Counted from the stretch's first letter, positions 8,816-17,634 are shown. The stretch is 64,000 nt of DNA from Flavobacterium sp. (GCA_020403245.1 JADBYA010000005.1:62001-126000), one strand, 5' to 3'. The notes: generated from the letters alone by a model not told the origin. A program made the numbers and translations.

Positions 8816-10210
8816 ATGCACTTGGATCACGACGAAGAAGACTACAACTTATCCTTGTCGAAATTTGAATCGATGTTGAAAACCAACAAGGTATTCTTTT
8901 TCGACTCGGAGGAATTTGAGGAAATCATTCTGCATTACCTCGACATGGGAAAAGCTGCTTTGGCAAAAAAAGCTTTAAAGTTAGGGCTAGAACAACATCC
9001 AAAATCTACCGGATTAAAATTGGTTCAAGTAGAAATGTTGGTGTATGATGACAAATTGGATCAAGCAGAAAAATTATTAAATGAGCTTTATGCCATTGAA
9101 CCTACCAATGAAGAAATATTTATCCAAAAAGCCAATATTTATTCCAAAAGAGATCAACACGACAAAGCCGTTGAGTATTTACAAACAGCACTTCAATATA
9201 CTGAAGATTATGCTGATGTACATAACTTAATTGGAATGGAATATCTTTTTATGGATAATTTAGAATTGGCAAAAGAGAATTTTATCAAATGTTTGGAAGA
9301 AGATTTAGAAGACCAATCTGCCTTATATAATGTAGTGTATTGTTTTGAGTTTTTGGACCAAAATTTAGAAGCTATTGAATACCTTAAAACCTACATCGAT
9401 AGAAATCCATACAGCGAAATTGCTTGGCATCAGTGCGGAAGATTATACTATGGGGTGAAAGATTATGAAAATGCCGTTCGCTCTTTTGAATTTGCTACCT
9501 ACATAGATGACGAATTCATTGGCGCCTATATGGAAAACGGGAAAGCTCTGGAACGATTGAAAAGATATGAAGAAGCTATCGAAAACTATAACCGCACTAT
9601 TGAATTAGATGACCCAACTTCTTATGCCTTACTACGCATTGGAAAATGCCATGAAAAGCTAGGCCACAAAGCGGAAGCTTTAAAATATTTTAATAAAACG
9701 GTACATGAAGACCCACTTTTAGACAAAGGTTGGATTGCGATTACTGATTTTTATGTTCGGCAAAAAAACTACCAAAAAGGATTGTATTATGTAAACAAAG
9801 CATTAGCAATTGATGATCAAAACCGTTTGTATTGGAAACGCTTTGCAACCATTAATAAAGGAATGGGTAATTTTGAGGAAGCGGAATTTGGCTATAGAAA
9901 AGCGGTTGAACATGGCGATTATCAATTAGATACTTGGCTATTTTGGGTAGATATGATGCGAGAAATGGGCGAATACAATAATGCTATTCTAACCCTAATG
10001 CAAGCTTCCGACTATTTTCCAGAAGAATTTGAAGTAGAATATCGTTTGGCGGGATTGCATTTAATGTTAAATGAAGATGAAAAAGGGAACTTCCATTTAA
10101 GCAATGGTTTGCGTTTAAATTTTAATCACAAGACTATTTTACAAGAATTATTTCCTATGGTATGGGAAAGAAAATCAGTGAAAGCATATATTACCAAACA
10201 TAAAAAGTAA
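8816..10210 (+). CDS. Tetratricopeptide-repeat protein
   Basis: A 464-residue, entirely alpha-helical protein of tandem TPR units, seen as repeated A..YF.kal..dp, G..le.lkryeeAienynrti and Y..a.ry.k.g..eeAe patterns. It has no signal peptide and is acidic at the N-terminus (LDHDEEDYN), so it is probably a cytoplasmic scaffold. TPR proteins bind partner peptides; no partner is suggested except the neighbouring genes. It is followed one base later by the TonB-like gene and then aroE, giving a likely three-gene unit. Confidence 0.85.
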   Translation: MHLDHDEEDYNLSLSKFESMLKTNKVFFFDSEEFEEIILHYLDMGKAALAKKALKLGLEQHPKSTGLKLVQVEMLVYDDKLDQAEKLLNELYAIEPTNEEIFIQKANIYSKRDQHDKAVEYLQTALQYTEDYADVHNLIGMEYLFMDNLELAKENFIKCLEEDLEDQSALYNVVYCFEFLDQNLEAIEYLKTYIDRNPYSEIAWHQCGRLYYGVKDYENAVRSFEFATYIDDEFIGAYMENGKALERLKRYEEAIENYNRTIELDDPTSYALLRIGKCHEKLGHKAEALKYFNKTVHEDPLLDKGWIAITDFYVRQKNYQKGLYYVNKALAIDDQNRLYWKRFATINKGMGNFEEAEFGYRKAVEHGDYQLDTWLFWVDMMREMGEYNNAILTLMQASDYFPEEFEVEYRLAGLHLMLNEDEKGNFHLSNGLRLNFNHKTILQELFPMVWERKSVKAYITKHKK

Positions 10211-10211
10211 A

Positions 10212-10712
10212 ATGAAAAAGAAACTCTTGTATACATCACTATCCCTTTTGATTTTTTTAGTAGCACAAAATACAGTAGCCAAAATAAAACTATCAAATTA
10301 TAACGATGGTACAATACCGAAAAGCACTATTATCATTGATAAAATAACTTCTGAAAATAGTGAATTATTCAACAAAGTAGAAGACACGGTAATTTATATC
10401 GACACTAATTTAGACGTAAAACCAGAATATCCTGGTGGCATTGAAACTTTTAATGCTCATGTAAATATTTTTTTGAAAAAATCAATCAACAAAAAAGACA
10501 GTACGGTTTTTATGATTTTCATAGTTGAAAAAAACGGAGAATTATCAGATATAAAAATCATAAAAGGAATTGATGCACAAACAGACGAGCAAACCGATAA
10601 GGAAATTATAGAAATTGTGAAAAATTCTCCAAAGTGGAAACCGGGTGAAAAAGATGGACAAAAAGTAAGATGTGTAATGCCTTTTATATTGACCATAAAT
10701 GGATCAAAATAA
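10212..10712 (+). CDS. Secreted or anchored TonB C-terminal-domain-like protein
   Basis: A 166-residue protein with an N-terminal hydrophobic signal or anchor (about residues 4-24) and a C-terminal TonB-like domain: PEYPGGIETF, then FIVEKNGELSDIKIIKG, and KNSPKWKPGEKDGQKVR..MPFILTI. In Bacteroidota many short proteins carry this domain without the proline-rich linker, as here, so classical energy transduction to outer-membrane receptors is uncertain. Its 3' end overlaps the aroE start by 14 bases, implying translational coupling. Confidence 0.8.
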   Translation: MKKKLLYTSLSLLIFLVAQNTVAKIKLSNYNDGTIPKSTIIIDKITSENSELFNKVEDTVIYIDTNLDVKPEYPGGIETFNAHVNIFLKKSINKKDSTVFMIFIVEKNGELSDIKIIKGIDAQTDEQTDKEIIEIVKNSPKWKPGEKDGQKVRCVMPFILTINGSK

Positions 10713-11445
10713 AAGGGTTTATGGATTGATTGGTAAAAACATTTCCTACTCTTTTTCTAAAAAGTATTTTACCGAGAAATTTGTTTTAGGAAATCTTGTT
10801 GAATGTACCTATGAGAATTTCGACTTGCAAAACATTGAAGAATTTCCAAATTTAATTGCCAATAATCCTGATTTAATTGGTTTGAATGTTACCATTCCGT
10901 ATAAAGAATCTGTTATTCCTTTTTTAAATAAATTATCAAAAAATGCAGCTCAAATTGGCGCTGTCAATGTCATTCGTTTTACCAAAAAAGGAAAACTAAA
11001 AGGGTACAATTCAGATTATTATGGTTTTATGAAATCTTTAAAACCCTTGTTACAACCACATCATAAAAAAGCACTAATTTTCGGAACCGGTGGCGCTGCC
11101 AAAGCAGTTTCTTTTGCTTTAGACAAACTCGGGATTTTATACACTTTTGTGACTCGTGATGAAAAAGAAGGTATGATTGATTATAACCTAATCAACGCGA
11201 CGACTTTTGATAATTACCATATCATAATCAATTGTACGCCTGTTGGAACTGTTCCAAATACCAGAGAATTCCCCCCAATCCCCTATAATTTCTTTACCAA
11301 AAAGCATATTGCTTTTGACCTGATATACAATCCTGAGGAAACACAATTTTTGAAAAAAGCAAAGAAAAATGGTGCCGTAACTAAAAATGGTTATGAAATG
11401 TTAGTATTTCAAGCAGAAAAAGCGTGGAAGATTTGGAATAAATAA
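10699..11445 (+). CDS. aroE: Shikimate dehydrogenase
   Basis: Reduces 3-dehydroshikimate to shikimate with NADPH in aromatic amino acid biosynthesis. Present are GKNISYSFSKKYF (substrate serines), NVTIPYK with catalytic Lys69, GYNSDYYGF with Asp106, the dinucleotide loop FGTGGAAKA, NCTPVG, and the closing GYEMLVFQAEKAW. At 248 residues it is a short bacterial form. No other aro genes are nearby. Translation probably couples to the upstream TonB-like gene through the overlap. Confidence 0.95.
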   Translation: MDQNKRVYGLIGKNISYSFSKKYFTEKFVLGNLVECTYENFDLQNIEEFPNLIANNPDLIGLNVTIPYKESVIPFLNKLSKNAAQIGAVNVIRFTKKGKLKGYNSDYYGFMKSLKPLLQPHHKKALIFGTGGAAKAVSFALDKLGILYTFVTRDEKEGMIDYNLINATTFDNYHIIINCTPVGTVPNTREFPPIPYNFFTKKHIAFDLIYNPEETQFLKKAKKNGAVTKNGYEMLVFQAEKAWKIWNK

Positions 11446-11521
11446 TAAATCAAACCATACAAGAAATGTAAAGTCATTTTAGTTTTTGTTATGTTCAAAT
11501 TTATCTATGTATTTATAAATT

Positions 11522-11549
11522 CTTAAATGACCTTAAATTCCTTAAATGG
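11522..11549 (+). repeat. Short tandem repeat around CTTAAATxx, three units
   Basis: Three near-identical 9-10-base units (CTTAAATGAC, CTTAAATTC, CTTAAATGG) immediately before rlmH, in the aroE-rlmH gap. It is another member of the boundary-repeat pattern. Confidence 0.55.
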
Positions 11550-11557
11550 TTAACAAA

Positions 11558-12031
11558 ATGAACATCAAACTTATCGCCATAGGCAAAACCGATAACAAAC
11601 CGTTACAAACTCTAATTGACGATTATACCAAACGATTGTCTTTTTACATCAAATTTGATTTAGAAATTATTCCCGATATTAAAAATGTCAAAAATCTTTC
11701 AGAAAGTCAACAAAAAGAGAAAGAAGGCGAACTCATTTTATCAAAAGTTGCTCCAACCGACCAATTAATTTTATTGGACGAAAACGGAAGTACTTTTTCG
11801 AGTATTAAGTTTGCTGATTATTTACAAAAGAAAATGAATTCTGGGATAAAAACTTTAGTCTTTGTAATTGGTGGTCCATACGGATTTAGCAACCAAGTGT
11901 ATAAAAAAGCACAAGGAAAAGTGTCGCTTTCAGAGATGACTTTTTCGCATCAAATGGTGCGTTTGTTTTTTATCGAACAGTTGTATCGTGGATTTACTAT
12001 TCTGAGAAATGAACCTTATCATCATCAGTAA
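11558..12031 (+). CDS. rlmH: 23S rRNA (pseudouridine1915-N3)-methyltransferase
   Basis: A SPOUT-class methyltransferase that methylates pseudouridine 1915 in helix 69 of the large ribosomal subunit. From the chosen ATG the protein is 157 residues, the family's standard length, and begins MNIKLIAIGKTD. An ATG four codons upstream is also in frame but gives a non-family N-terminus. Signatures are LDENGSTFSSIKFADYL, the knot FVIGGPYGFS, SLSEMTFSHQMVRLFFIEQLYRG, and the C-terminal NEPYHHQ. Confidence 0.96.
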   Translation: MNIKLIAIGKTDNKPLQTLIDDYTKRLSFYIKFDLEIIPDIKNVKNLSESQQKEKEGELILSKVAPTDQLILLDENGSTFSSIKFADYLQKKMNSGIKTLVFVIGGPYGFSNQVYKKAQGKVSLSEMTFSHQMVRLFFIEQLYRGFTILRNEPYHHQ

Positions 12032-12073
12032 GTTAGAAGTGTTCAGTAAACAGTTTTTAGTTGGCAGTTGAAA

Positions 12074-12688
12074 CTAATAAATATACTCTTTAAAAGTAAT
12101 AAATTTTATTTCTAAATCATTAGCGACATTTTTAGCAATAATATAATCTTGAAAAGATAAGTTTTTATCAAAACCAAAAGCTATTTCTTGATATGTCCTA
12201 TTCAAGTTATTTAAATAGCTTTCTAAATCTTTTTTATCAACAAGAATGTTATTTACAAATATTTTATTTCTTTTTGTAAAGAAAACTGAAATACCATTAT
12301 TATAATTCTTTAAAGTATAAGTCACATTTGTAAACGGTAGAAAAGCCAACGTCTTCTTTTTGCTATCCATATAAGTAAAATAGTTTTTGGAACCATTTAT
12401 TAAATGTGAACTTTTCGCTTTTTTATCTTGCAATTTCTGAATTTCAGGAATAACTAATTTCAATGGCAATCGCTTGTCGATATTAAACAACCAATTGGTT
12501 GAACTAATCGAATTGCTTCGGTTCACATCAATCAAAGTGTCTTTTCCATTAGTTTCAAAAAACATATAAATTGGCGAATGATTTTTTACATCTACCACTA
12601 TTGTTTCGTTCAATTGTGGCAATTGAATTTCTTTTTTACCACAAGAAAATAATGAAATCAGAAATAAAGCAACTAGTATTTTTTTCAT
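12074..12688 (-). CDS. Lipoprotein of unknown function
   Basis: Begins MKKILVALFLISLFSCGKK, a signal peptide with lipobox LFSC, so it is exported and lipid-anchored. An in-frame upstream start would destroy the signal, so I take the internal ATG, which overlaps the folP stop by four bases (ATGA). The remaining ~180 residues are charged, with no family I recognise. Coupling to folP is positional only. Confidence 0.75.
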   Translation of the reverse strand: MKKILVALFLISLFSCGKKEIQLPQLNETIVVDVKNHSPIYMFFETNGKDTLIDVNRSNSISSTNWLFNIDKRLPLKLVIPEIQKLQDKKAKSSHLINGSKNYFTYMDSKKKTLAFLPFTNVTYTLKNYNNGISVFFTKRNKIFVNNILVDKKDLESYLNNLNRTYQEIAFGFDKNLSFQDYIIAKNVANDLEIKFITFKEYIY

Positions 12689-13503
12689 AATTGGGATACT
12701 AATTTTATACATTCCATAGCTTCTTTTACATCATGCACTCTCAGTATATTGGCTCCTTTTTGTAGCGCAATGGTATTTAAAACCGAAGTGCCATTTAATG
12801 CCTGTTCAGCAGAAGTTTCAAGAGTTTTATAAATCATTGATTTTCTGGAAACGCCAACCAATAGCGGTAATTCTAACATTTGAAATAATTCTAAATTATT
12901 CATAACCTCAAAATTTTGCTCCACTGTTTTTGCAAATCCAAATCCTGGATCAATAATTAGATCATTTATCCCAAAACTTCGTGCTTGTGAAACTTTTTCG
13001 GAAAAATAAAACAACATTTCTTTGACTACATTTTCATAGTGAGCCAAACTTTGCATCGTTTGAGGATTGCCTTTCATGTGCATCATAACATATGGCACTT
13101 GAAGGTTGGCCACTGTTTGCATCATTTTTTCGTCCAAACTACCTGCTGCAATATCATTAATGATACAAGCGCCATTTTCAATTCCTATCCTAGCCACATT
13201 GGCACGAAAAGTATCGACAGAAATTAAAGTATCGGGGTAATTTTTTAAAACTAAATCAATTATTGGAAGTAAACGATTGATTTCCTCTTCCTCTGAAACA
13301 AATTCTGCACTTGGTTTACTTGAATACGCGCCAATATCAATAAAAGTAGCACCTTGCGAAAGCATTTTTCCTACTTGGGAAAGAATACTTTTTTCATCAG
13401 AATATTTGCCGCCATCATAAAAAGAATTGGGCGTAACGTTTAATATTCCCATGACTTTGGGAACAGATAAATCAATTAGTTTTCCGAGACAGTTTATAGT
13501 CAT
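12685..13503 (-). CDS. folP: Dihydropteroate synthase
   Basis: Condenses 4-aminobenzoate with 6-hydroxymethyl-7,8-dihydropterin diphosphate to dihydropteroate in folate synthesis; the target of sulfonamides. The TIM-barrel motifs are clear: MGILNVTPNSFYDGG (residues 18-32), GATFIDIGAYSSKP, ISVDTFRANVA, IINDIAAGS, VMMHMKGNPQTMQ, IIDPGFGFAKT, LVGVSRKSM and RVHDVKEA. At 272 residues it is complete. Overlaps the downstream lipoprotein by four bases. The first cysteine-containing residues (INCLGKLIDLS) are normal for this group. Confidence 0.97.
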   Translation of the reverse strand: MTINCLGKLIDLSVPKVMGILNVTPNSFYDGGKYSDEKSILSQVGKMLSQGATFIDIGAYSSKPSAEFVSEEEEINRLLPIIDLVLKNYPDTLISVDTFRANVARIGIENGACIINDIAAGSLDEKMMQTVANLQVPYVMMHMKGNPQTMQSLAHYENVVKEMLFYFSEKVSQARSFGINDLIIDPGFGFAKTVEQNFEVMNNLELFQMLELPLLVGVSRKSMIYKTLETSAEQALNGTSVLNTIALQKGANILRVHDVKEAMECIKLVSQL

Positions 13504-13535
13504 TATTATTTTAAGATAGTTATAAGATTTTGTAC

Positions 13536-13566
13536 TTTGTACTTCAATCTTTATTCTTTACTTTTG
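13536..13566 (+). promoter_or_regulatory. Full Bacteroidota promoter of the DUF1599 gene
   Basis: TTTG (13536-13539), a 19-base spacer, and TACTTTTG (13559-13566): the textbook Bacteroidota -33/-7 arrangement with optimal spacing. It predicts a leader of about 55 bases before the DUF1599 ATG. On the opposite strand a TATCTTTG (13612-13619) may serve folP, so the two transcripts could overlap at their 5' ends. Confidence 0.6.
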
Positions 13567-13626
13567 ACGCGACACCTTTGGGTTGAAATGTATGCAGTAA
13601 AAAATTTGATACAAAGATAGGTTGAA

Positions 13627-14169
13627 ATGAGTAAAACTTCTCAAGAATATGATAAGGTTATCGCAATTTGCCGAGAACTTTACACAAAAAAAATGAAAGA
13701 TTATGGAAGTGCATGGAGAATCTTGAGATTGCCATCATTAACCGACCAAATTTTCATCAAAGCCCAACGCATTCGCAGTTTACAACAAAACGAAGTTCGC
13801 AAAGTAGATGAAGATGAAACTGGCGAATTTGTAGGAATTATAAATTATTCCATCATGGCTTTAATTCAATTGGATATAGGTGTTGTTGAACAACCCGATT
13901 TAGATGTTGCCAAAGCCACTGAACTTTATGATGCTAAAGTTCAAATAACCAAGTCATTAATGGAAGATAAAAATCATGATTATGGCGAAGCTTGGCGTGA
14001 TATGCGTGTCAGTTCTTTGACTGATTTAATATTACAAAAGCTACTTCGTGTAAAGCAAATTGAAGATAACAAAGGAAAAACTTTGGTTTCAGAAGGCATT
14101 GAAGCCAATTATCAAGACATGATAAATTATGCCGTTTTTGCCTTAATTTTAATGAAATTCGGTCAGTAA
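13627..14169 (+). CDS. DUF1599 protein, two-repeat
   Basis: 180 residues made of two homologous halves: YTKKMKDYGSAWRILRLPSLTDQIFIKAQRIR (first) and LMEDKNHDYGEAWRDMRVSSLTDLILQKLLRVKQIE (second), each followed by an IINY/MINY..mALI helix. This is the DUF1599 family, found in Bacteroidota beside folP and a DoxX-like gene, as here. The function is unknown; the all-helical duplicated fold with conserved Asp/Trp/Arg suggests a MazG-like nucleotide-binding bundle (inference). Confidence 0.88.
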   Translation: MSKTSQEYDKVIAICRELYTKKMKDYGSAWRILRLPSLTDQIFIKAQRIRSLQQNEVRKVDEDETGEFVGIINYSIMALIQLDIGVVEQPDLDVAKATELYDAKVQITKSLMEDKNHDYGEAWRDMRVSSLTDLILQKLLRVKQIEDNKGKTLVSEGIEANYQDMINYAVFALILMKFGQ

Positions 14170-14175
14170 CACTTC

Positions 14176-14191
14176 TCCCGAAACTTCGGGA
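14176..14191. repeat. Perfect 7-bp inverted repeat between DUF1599 and the DoxX-like gene
   Basis: TCCCGAA-AC-TTCGGGA, a GC-rich hairpin in otherwise AT-rich DNA, seven bases after the DUF1599 stop and without a T-run. It could stabilise the upstream mRNA 3' end or be a remnant of a dispersed repeat. Confidence 0.6.
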
Positions 14192-14218
14192 TCGCAGAGG
14201 TTGACACAAAAACAAACT

Positions 14219-15307
14219 ATGAGAACATCAAAAAAGAACATCACTTGGGGAATTAGAATCGTAATTTCGTTTCTTTTTTTGCTTTCGGCTGTGGCAAAAT
14301 TATATCCTTCACCCTATTTTGCGATTTCTACATTTGAAGTAAAACAACTTTATCCAATGGGGTTCAGTGAAAGTTTTGCTCCTTATTTTTCGAGAATTCT
14401 TATCGGAATTGAATTGGCTTTAGGAATATTGATATTGCAAAAAAACTTTTTGAGAAGCATTATTATTCCAGCTACAACAGTATTATTAGCAGTTTTCACA
14501 ACCCACTTAGCGATTGAAACTATTCAAAATGGAGGTAACTCCGGAAACTGTGGTTGTTTTGGAAGTTTGTTGCCTATGACTCCCATTGAAGCTATTATAA
14601 AAAATGTAATAGCCATGATTTTATTGGGTTGGTTGTTTATAATTATACCAAAAACTTCCGAAAAAAAAGATAACTTTTGGGTATTGACGACAGTCACTTT
14701 TGCCTCTATTTTATTGTTGTTTATGATTGCTCCAATACAACCCATTGAAAGCAACTTTACCGTTTCAACTCCTGAAGAAACTACTTCAGATACCATCCAA
14801 GAAGCCACCATTGATACAACTACTGCAGTTGTAGTAAAAGAAACCGTTGTAAAAGTTGACACTATCAAAGAGGTTGTTAAAGTGAAGACTAACGAACCCG
14901 TAAAAAAGAAATCGGGTTATGCTCAATATTTTTCATCTATAGATAACGGAAGAAAAACACTTTGTTTCTTTGTTCCTGGATGTGACCACTGTCGTGTTGC
15001 TGCAAAAGAATTAACCGAATTAAGAAAAACTACCAAAAACTTTCCTGAGATTTCCATTATTTTTATGAATGAAGAAGCCGATTTAATTCCAAACTTTTTT
15101 AAAGAAGCTGGAGCAGAATATCCTTATAAAATTATTGAAGTCATCCCTTTTTGGAATGTCCTTGGTTCAAAAAGAGATACACCCGGTGTAAAATATCTTT
15201 GGAATGGCAATGAACTTAAATATTATGATGGAATCAATTCGAATAAATTTGATGTCAATGATTTTCAAAAATTGATAAACAAACCATATTCTGAACTTAA
15301 AAAATAA
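14219..15307 (+). CDS. BT_3928-family membrane protein: DoxX-like domain plus thioredoxin-like tail
   Basis: N-terminal ~150 residues form four membrane helices of the DoxX/MauE type (SFLFLLSAVAKLYP; the GNCGCFGSLLPMTP loop carries cysteines, as in MauE-like redox proteins). A Thr/Val-rich periplasmic linker of about 70 residues follows, then a thioredoxin-like domain with FVPGCDHCRVAAKEL (CDHC). The combination suggests passing electrons across the inner membrane to a periplasmic thiol (inference). The ATG of MRTSKKN was chosen; an upstream TTG also opens the frame. Order with DUF1599, thioredoxin and tpiA is a conserved Bacteroidota neighbourhood. Confidence 0.82.
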   Translation: MRTSKKNITWGIRIVISFLFLLSAVAKLYPSPYFAISTFEVKQLYPMGFSESFAPYFSRILIGIELALGILILQKNFLRSIIIPATTVLLAVFTTHLAIETIQNGGNSGNCGCFGSLLPMTPIEAIIKNVIAMILLGWLFIIIPKTSEKKDNFWVLTTVTFASILLLFMIAPIQPIESNFTVSTPEETTSDTIQEATIDTTTAVVVKETVVKVDTIKEVVKVKTNEPVKKKSGYAQYFSSIDNGRKTLCFFVPGCDHCRVAAKELTELRKTTKNFPEISIIFMNEEADLIPNFFKEAGAEYPYKIIEVIPFWNVLGSKRDTPGVKYLWNGNELKYYDGINSNKFDVNDFQKLINKPYSELKK

Positions 15308-15343
15308 TTTTATTAACTACATTTATTAAAAAAACTGTTTATT

Positions 15344-15649
15344 ATGATTAAATATGTAATGTCGAAAAATTTAAGTCAAAGAGGACTTATAGGAATAGGA
15401 TTTTGTGTTATAGTTTTTTTTATTGGCTATTACATTCTGAATTATATATCTACAATGGAAGATCCACCACTTGGCAATACAATTTACATTTTGATAGGGA
15501 GTTTATTAGTATTTTTATCAATTTTAGGTGTTTTTTTGATTTTAAAATACATTTATGATAGTAAAAAGAAAAAAGAAAGACGCCAGCGAAGAAGAAAAAA
15601 TCATAGATTATTTTACTTAAAAGACTCAGCCAAAAATAAAAATTCATAA
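15344..15649 (+). CDS. Small two-helix membrane protein
   Basis: 101 residues with two hydrophobic segments (about 17-37 and 44-67) and a very basic cytoplasmic tail (KKKKERRQRRRKN). No recognised family. It sits between the DoxX/thioredoxin protein and the periplasmic thioredoxin, probably in the same unit. A second ATG five codons in could be the start. Confidence 0.65.
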   Translation: MIKYVMSKNLSQRGLIGIGFCVIVFFIGYYILNYISTMEDPPLGNTIYILIGSLLVFLSILGVFLILKYIYDSKKKKERRQRRRKNHRLFYLKDSAKNKNS

Positions 15650-15676
15650 TTTTTAAATATTTAAATTCCAATAAAA

Positions 15677-16180
15677 ATGAATAAAATATACCTGCTTATA
15701 ATAGTTGTTATTACTAGTTTTGGATGTACTAATGCACAAAAAAAAGAGTTTTCAAAAGATAGCTTTACCAAAAAAATGACTACAGCAGAAAATACTGAAA
15801 TCACATTTAAAGAAGTGATAAAAAAACACCAAGGAAAAGTAACCGTAATTGAAGTTTGGGCTTCCTGGTGTAGTGATTGTGTAAAGGCAATGCCAAAAGT
15901 GAAAGAAATGCAAGCCAATCATCCAAAGGTTGACTATGTTTTTATTTCTATGGATAAGTCCTATGACAAATGGCTAGCTGGAATTGAAAAACACGAATTA
16001 AAAGGAGATCATTATTGGGTAAATGATGAAAAAATGATGAAAGGAGAATTCGGAAAATCAATAGATTTAGATTGGATACCCAGATATATTATTTTAGATA
16101 ATGATGGTAAAATTGTAACTTATCGTGCTATTGAATCAGATTTCGAAAAAATTAATGAACAATTAAAAAAATTAGAATAA
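15677..16180 (+). CDS. TlpA/thioredoxin-like lipoprotein
   Basis: A signal peptide with a probable lipobox (TSFGC, Cys ~16) precedes a thioredoxin fold with WASWCSDCVKAMP as the redox-active CxxC, cis-proline region DLDWIPRYIILD, and the usual final helix. It likely reduces or exchanges disulfides in the periplasm and may receive electrons from the DoxX/thioredoxin protein two genes upstream (inference from context). The stop overlaps the tpiA ATG by one base (TAATG). Confidence 0.87.
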   Translation: MNKIYLLIIVVITSFGCTNAQKKEFSKDSFTKKMTTAENTEITFKEVIKKHQGKVTVIEVWASWCSDCVKAMPKVKEMQANHPKVDYVFISMDKSYDKWLAGIEKHELKGDHYWVNDEKMMKGEFGKSIDLDWIPRYIILDNDGKIVTYRAIESDFEKINEQLKKLE

Positions 16181-16932
16181 TGAGACAAAAGATTATTGCT
16201 GGAAATTGGAAAATGAATAAAAATGCAGAAGAAACGGAAGATTTTTTAAATGAATTGATTGATCAATTACCCAATGATATAGAAGCACAAATTATTGTTG
16301 CTCCAACTTTTGTAAACCTAGCTTCAGCGGTTGATCATTTAGAATTTACTAACATTGGAGTTGCAGCTCAAAATATGCATCAAAATGAAAGCGGTGCTTT
16401 CACTGGGGAAATATCGGCAGATATGTTAAAAAGCATAGGCATAAATATTGTAATCCTTGGACATTCTGAACGTCGCTCTTATTTTCATGAAACAGATACC
16501 ATTGTAGCCCAAAAGGTTACTACAGCTTTAAAACATGATATGACTGTTATCTTTTGCTTTGGCGAAGAATTACAAGACAGACAAAACAAACAACATTTTA
16601 ACGTAGTAGAGAATCAATTGCGAGATGGCTTATTTCATCTTGAAAACAAAGATTGGGAACAAATAGTTTTGGCTTATGAACCTGTTTGGGCTATTGGTAC
16701 AGGAGAAACTGCTTCGCCAGAACAAGCTCAAGAAATGCATGAGTTTATTAGAGAAACTATTCGAAAAAGGTATGGGAGTGATGTAGCTGAAGATGTTTCC
16801 ATTTTATATGGTGGTAGTGTAAAACCTGATAATGCCAAAGAAATCTTCTCAAAACCCGATGTTGACGGAGGTTTGATTGGCGGTGCTGCTCTCAAAACTG
16901 AAGATTTTGTTGCTATCGTAAAATCAATTTAA
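16180..16932 (+). CDS. tpiA: Triosephosphate isomerase
   Basis: Interconverts dihydroxyacetone phosphate and glyceraldehyde 3-phosphate. All hallmarks are seen: AGNWKMNK (catalytic Lys), ILGHSERR (His about 97), YEPVWAIGTG (catalytic Glu about 167 with the flexible lid), and LYGGSVKPDN, GGLIGGAAL at the phosphate site. The 250-residue length is standard. Translation appears coupled to the thioredoxin gene, an arrangement widespread in the phylum. Confidence 0.98.
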   Translation: MRQKIIAGNWKMNKNAEETEDFLNELIDQLPNDIEAQIIVAPTFVNLASAVDHLEFTNIGVAAQNMHQNESGAFTGEISADMLKSIGINIVILGHSERRSYFHETDTIVAQKVTTALKHDMTVIFCFGEELQDRQNKQHFNVVENQLRDGLFHLENKDWEQIVLAYEPVWAIGTGETASPEQAQEMHEFIRETIRKRYGSDVAEDVSILYGGSVKPDNAKEIFSKPDVDGGLIGGAALKTEDFVAIVKSI

Positions 16933-17071
16933 AAAAATTCAATTTAAAAAACTTTAAATATTTTGAAATCTTTTTCGTATAAATATTAAGTTTTATGAAT
17001 TTTATCGATTTTATTTGCCTTTAAACGATTTTTATTTATATTTTTACCATTTATAAAATTCAAAAAATCAA

Positions 17072-17539
17072 ATGAAAACAAATTTTACATTAATCATAAT
17101 ATTTATATTGAATTGGAATATTGAAGCCCAAATTGATATCCAAAAACGTTTTCAATCGGACTCCAGAAAATACTACCTATGGAATGTCGAACATGATAAA
17201 TATGAATTAAAGGAAACTGAATATGAAAATTCAGTTATTGACATTCGAGAAATTGGTTCAAAAACCAATGGTTATATCGTAATATCAATGATTGACAATG
17301 GGCAAAGCAGATTACACCATGGCTCAATATATAATTATTCGAAAGACAGTGATGATGAAGGTTCGTGGTCAATAAAATCTAAATTTATGAGAGCTAAACT
17401 AACCTATAATCCTAAAGAAAACACCATCACCTATCTTTATGATGCAGACAGTAAACGATATCGAAAATTAATGATTTTCAATGTTGCACCAGATGAACTT
17501 CCAAATGCAAGTTTGAAATCCAATGATCTTAAAGATTAA
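17072..17539 (+). CDS. Exported protein of unknown function
   Basis: 155 residues with a signal peptide (hydrophobic residues ~5-17, cleavage near EAQ). The mature part has a beta-strand-rich look (NGYIVISMIDNG, GSWSIKSKFMRAKLTY, TITYLYDADS). No family recognised. The 139-base gap upstream is AT-rich and holds nothing identifiable. Confidence 0.7.
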   Translation: MKTNFTLIIIFILNWNIEAQIDIQKRFQSDSRKYYLWNVEHDKYELKETEYENSVIDIREIGSKTNGYIVISMIDNGQSRLHHGSIYNYSKDSDDEGSWSIKSKFMRAKLTYNPKENTITYLYDADSKRYRKLMIFNVAPDELPNASLKSNDLKD

Positions 17540-17580
17540 TTTCTTTTTGGAAAATGCTTTATACTATGTCTTTCGATTGT

Positions 17581-17588
17581 TACCTTTG
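17581..17588 (+). promoter_or_regulatory. -7 promoter box (TACCTTTG) of prmA
   Basis: Matches TAnnTTTG and is followed eight bases later by the leader motif shared with the OstA-like gene (17596-17625), which here contains the palindrome CCTATAGG. Confidence 0.5.
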
Positions 17589-17595
17589 AACCCGA

Positions 17596-17625
17596 AACCT
17601 ATAGGTCGAACAGTACGAAGTAAAA
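17596..17625 (+). other. Leader motif shared with the OstA-like gene
   Basis: AACC-n-ATAG-n-TCGAAC-nnn-ACG-n-AGT-n-AAA pattern, roughly 22 of 30 positions identical to 5479-5508, in the same position between promoter box and start codon. Confidence 0.45.
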
Positions 17626-17634
17626 AAATAATCA

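Noticed and set aside
14201..14218. TTG start for the DoxX-like gene
   Set aside because: The in-frame ATG six codons later begins the basic, then hydrophobic N-terminus expected of a membrane protein.
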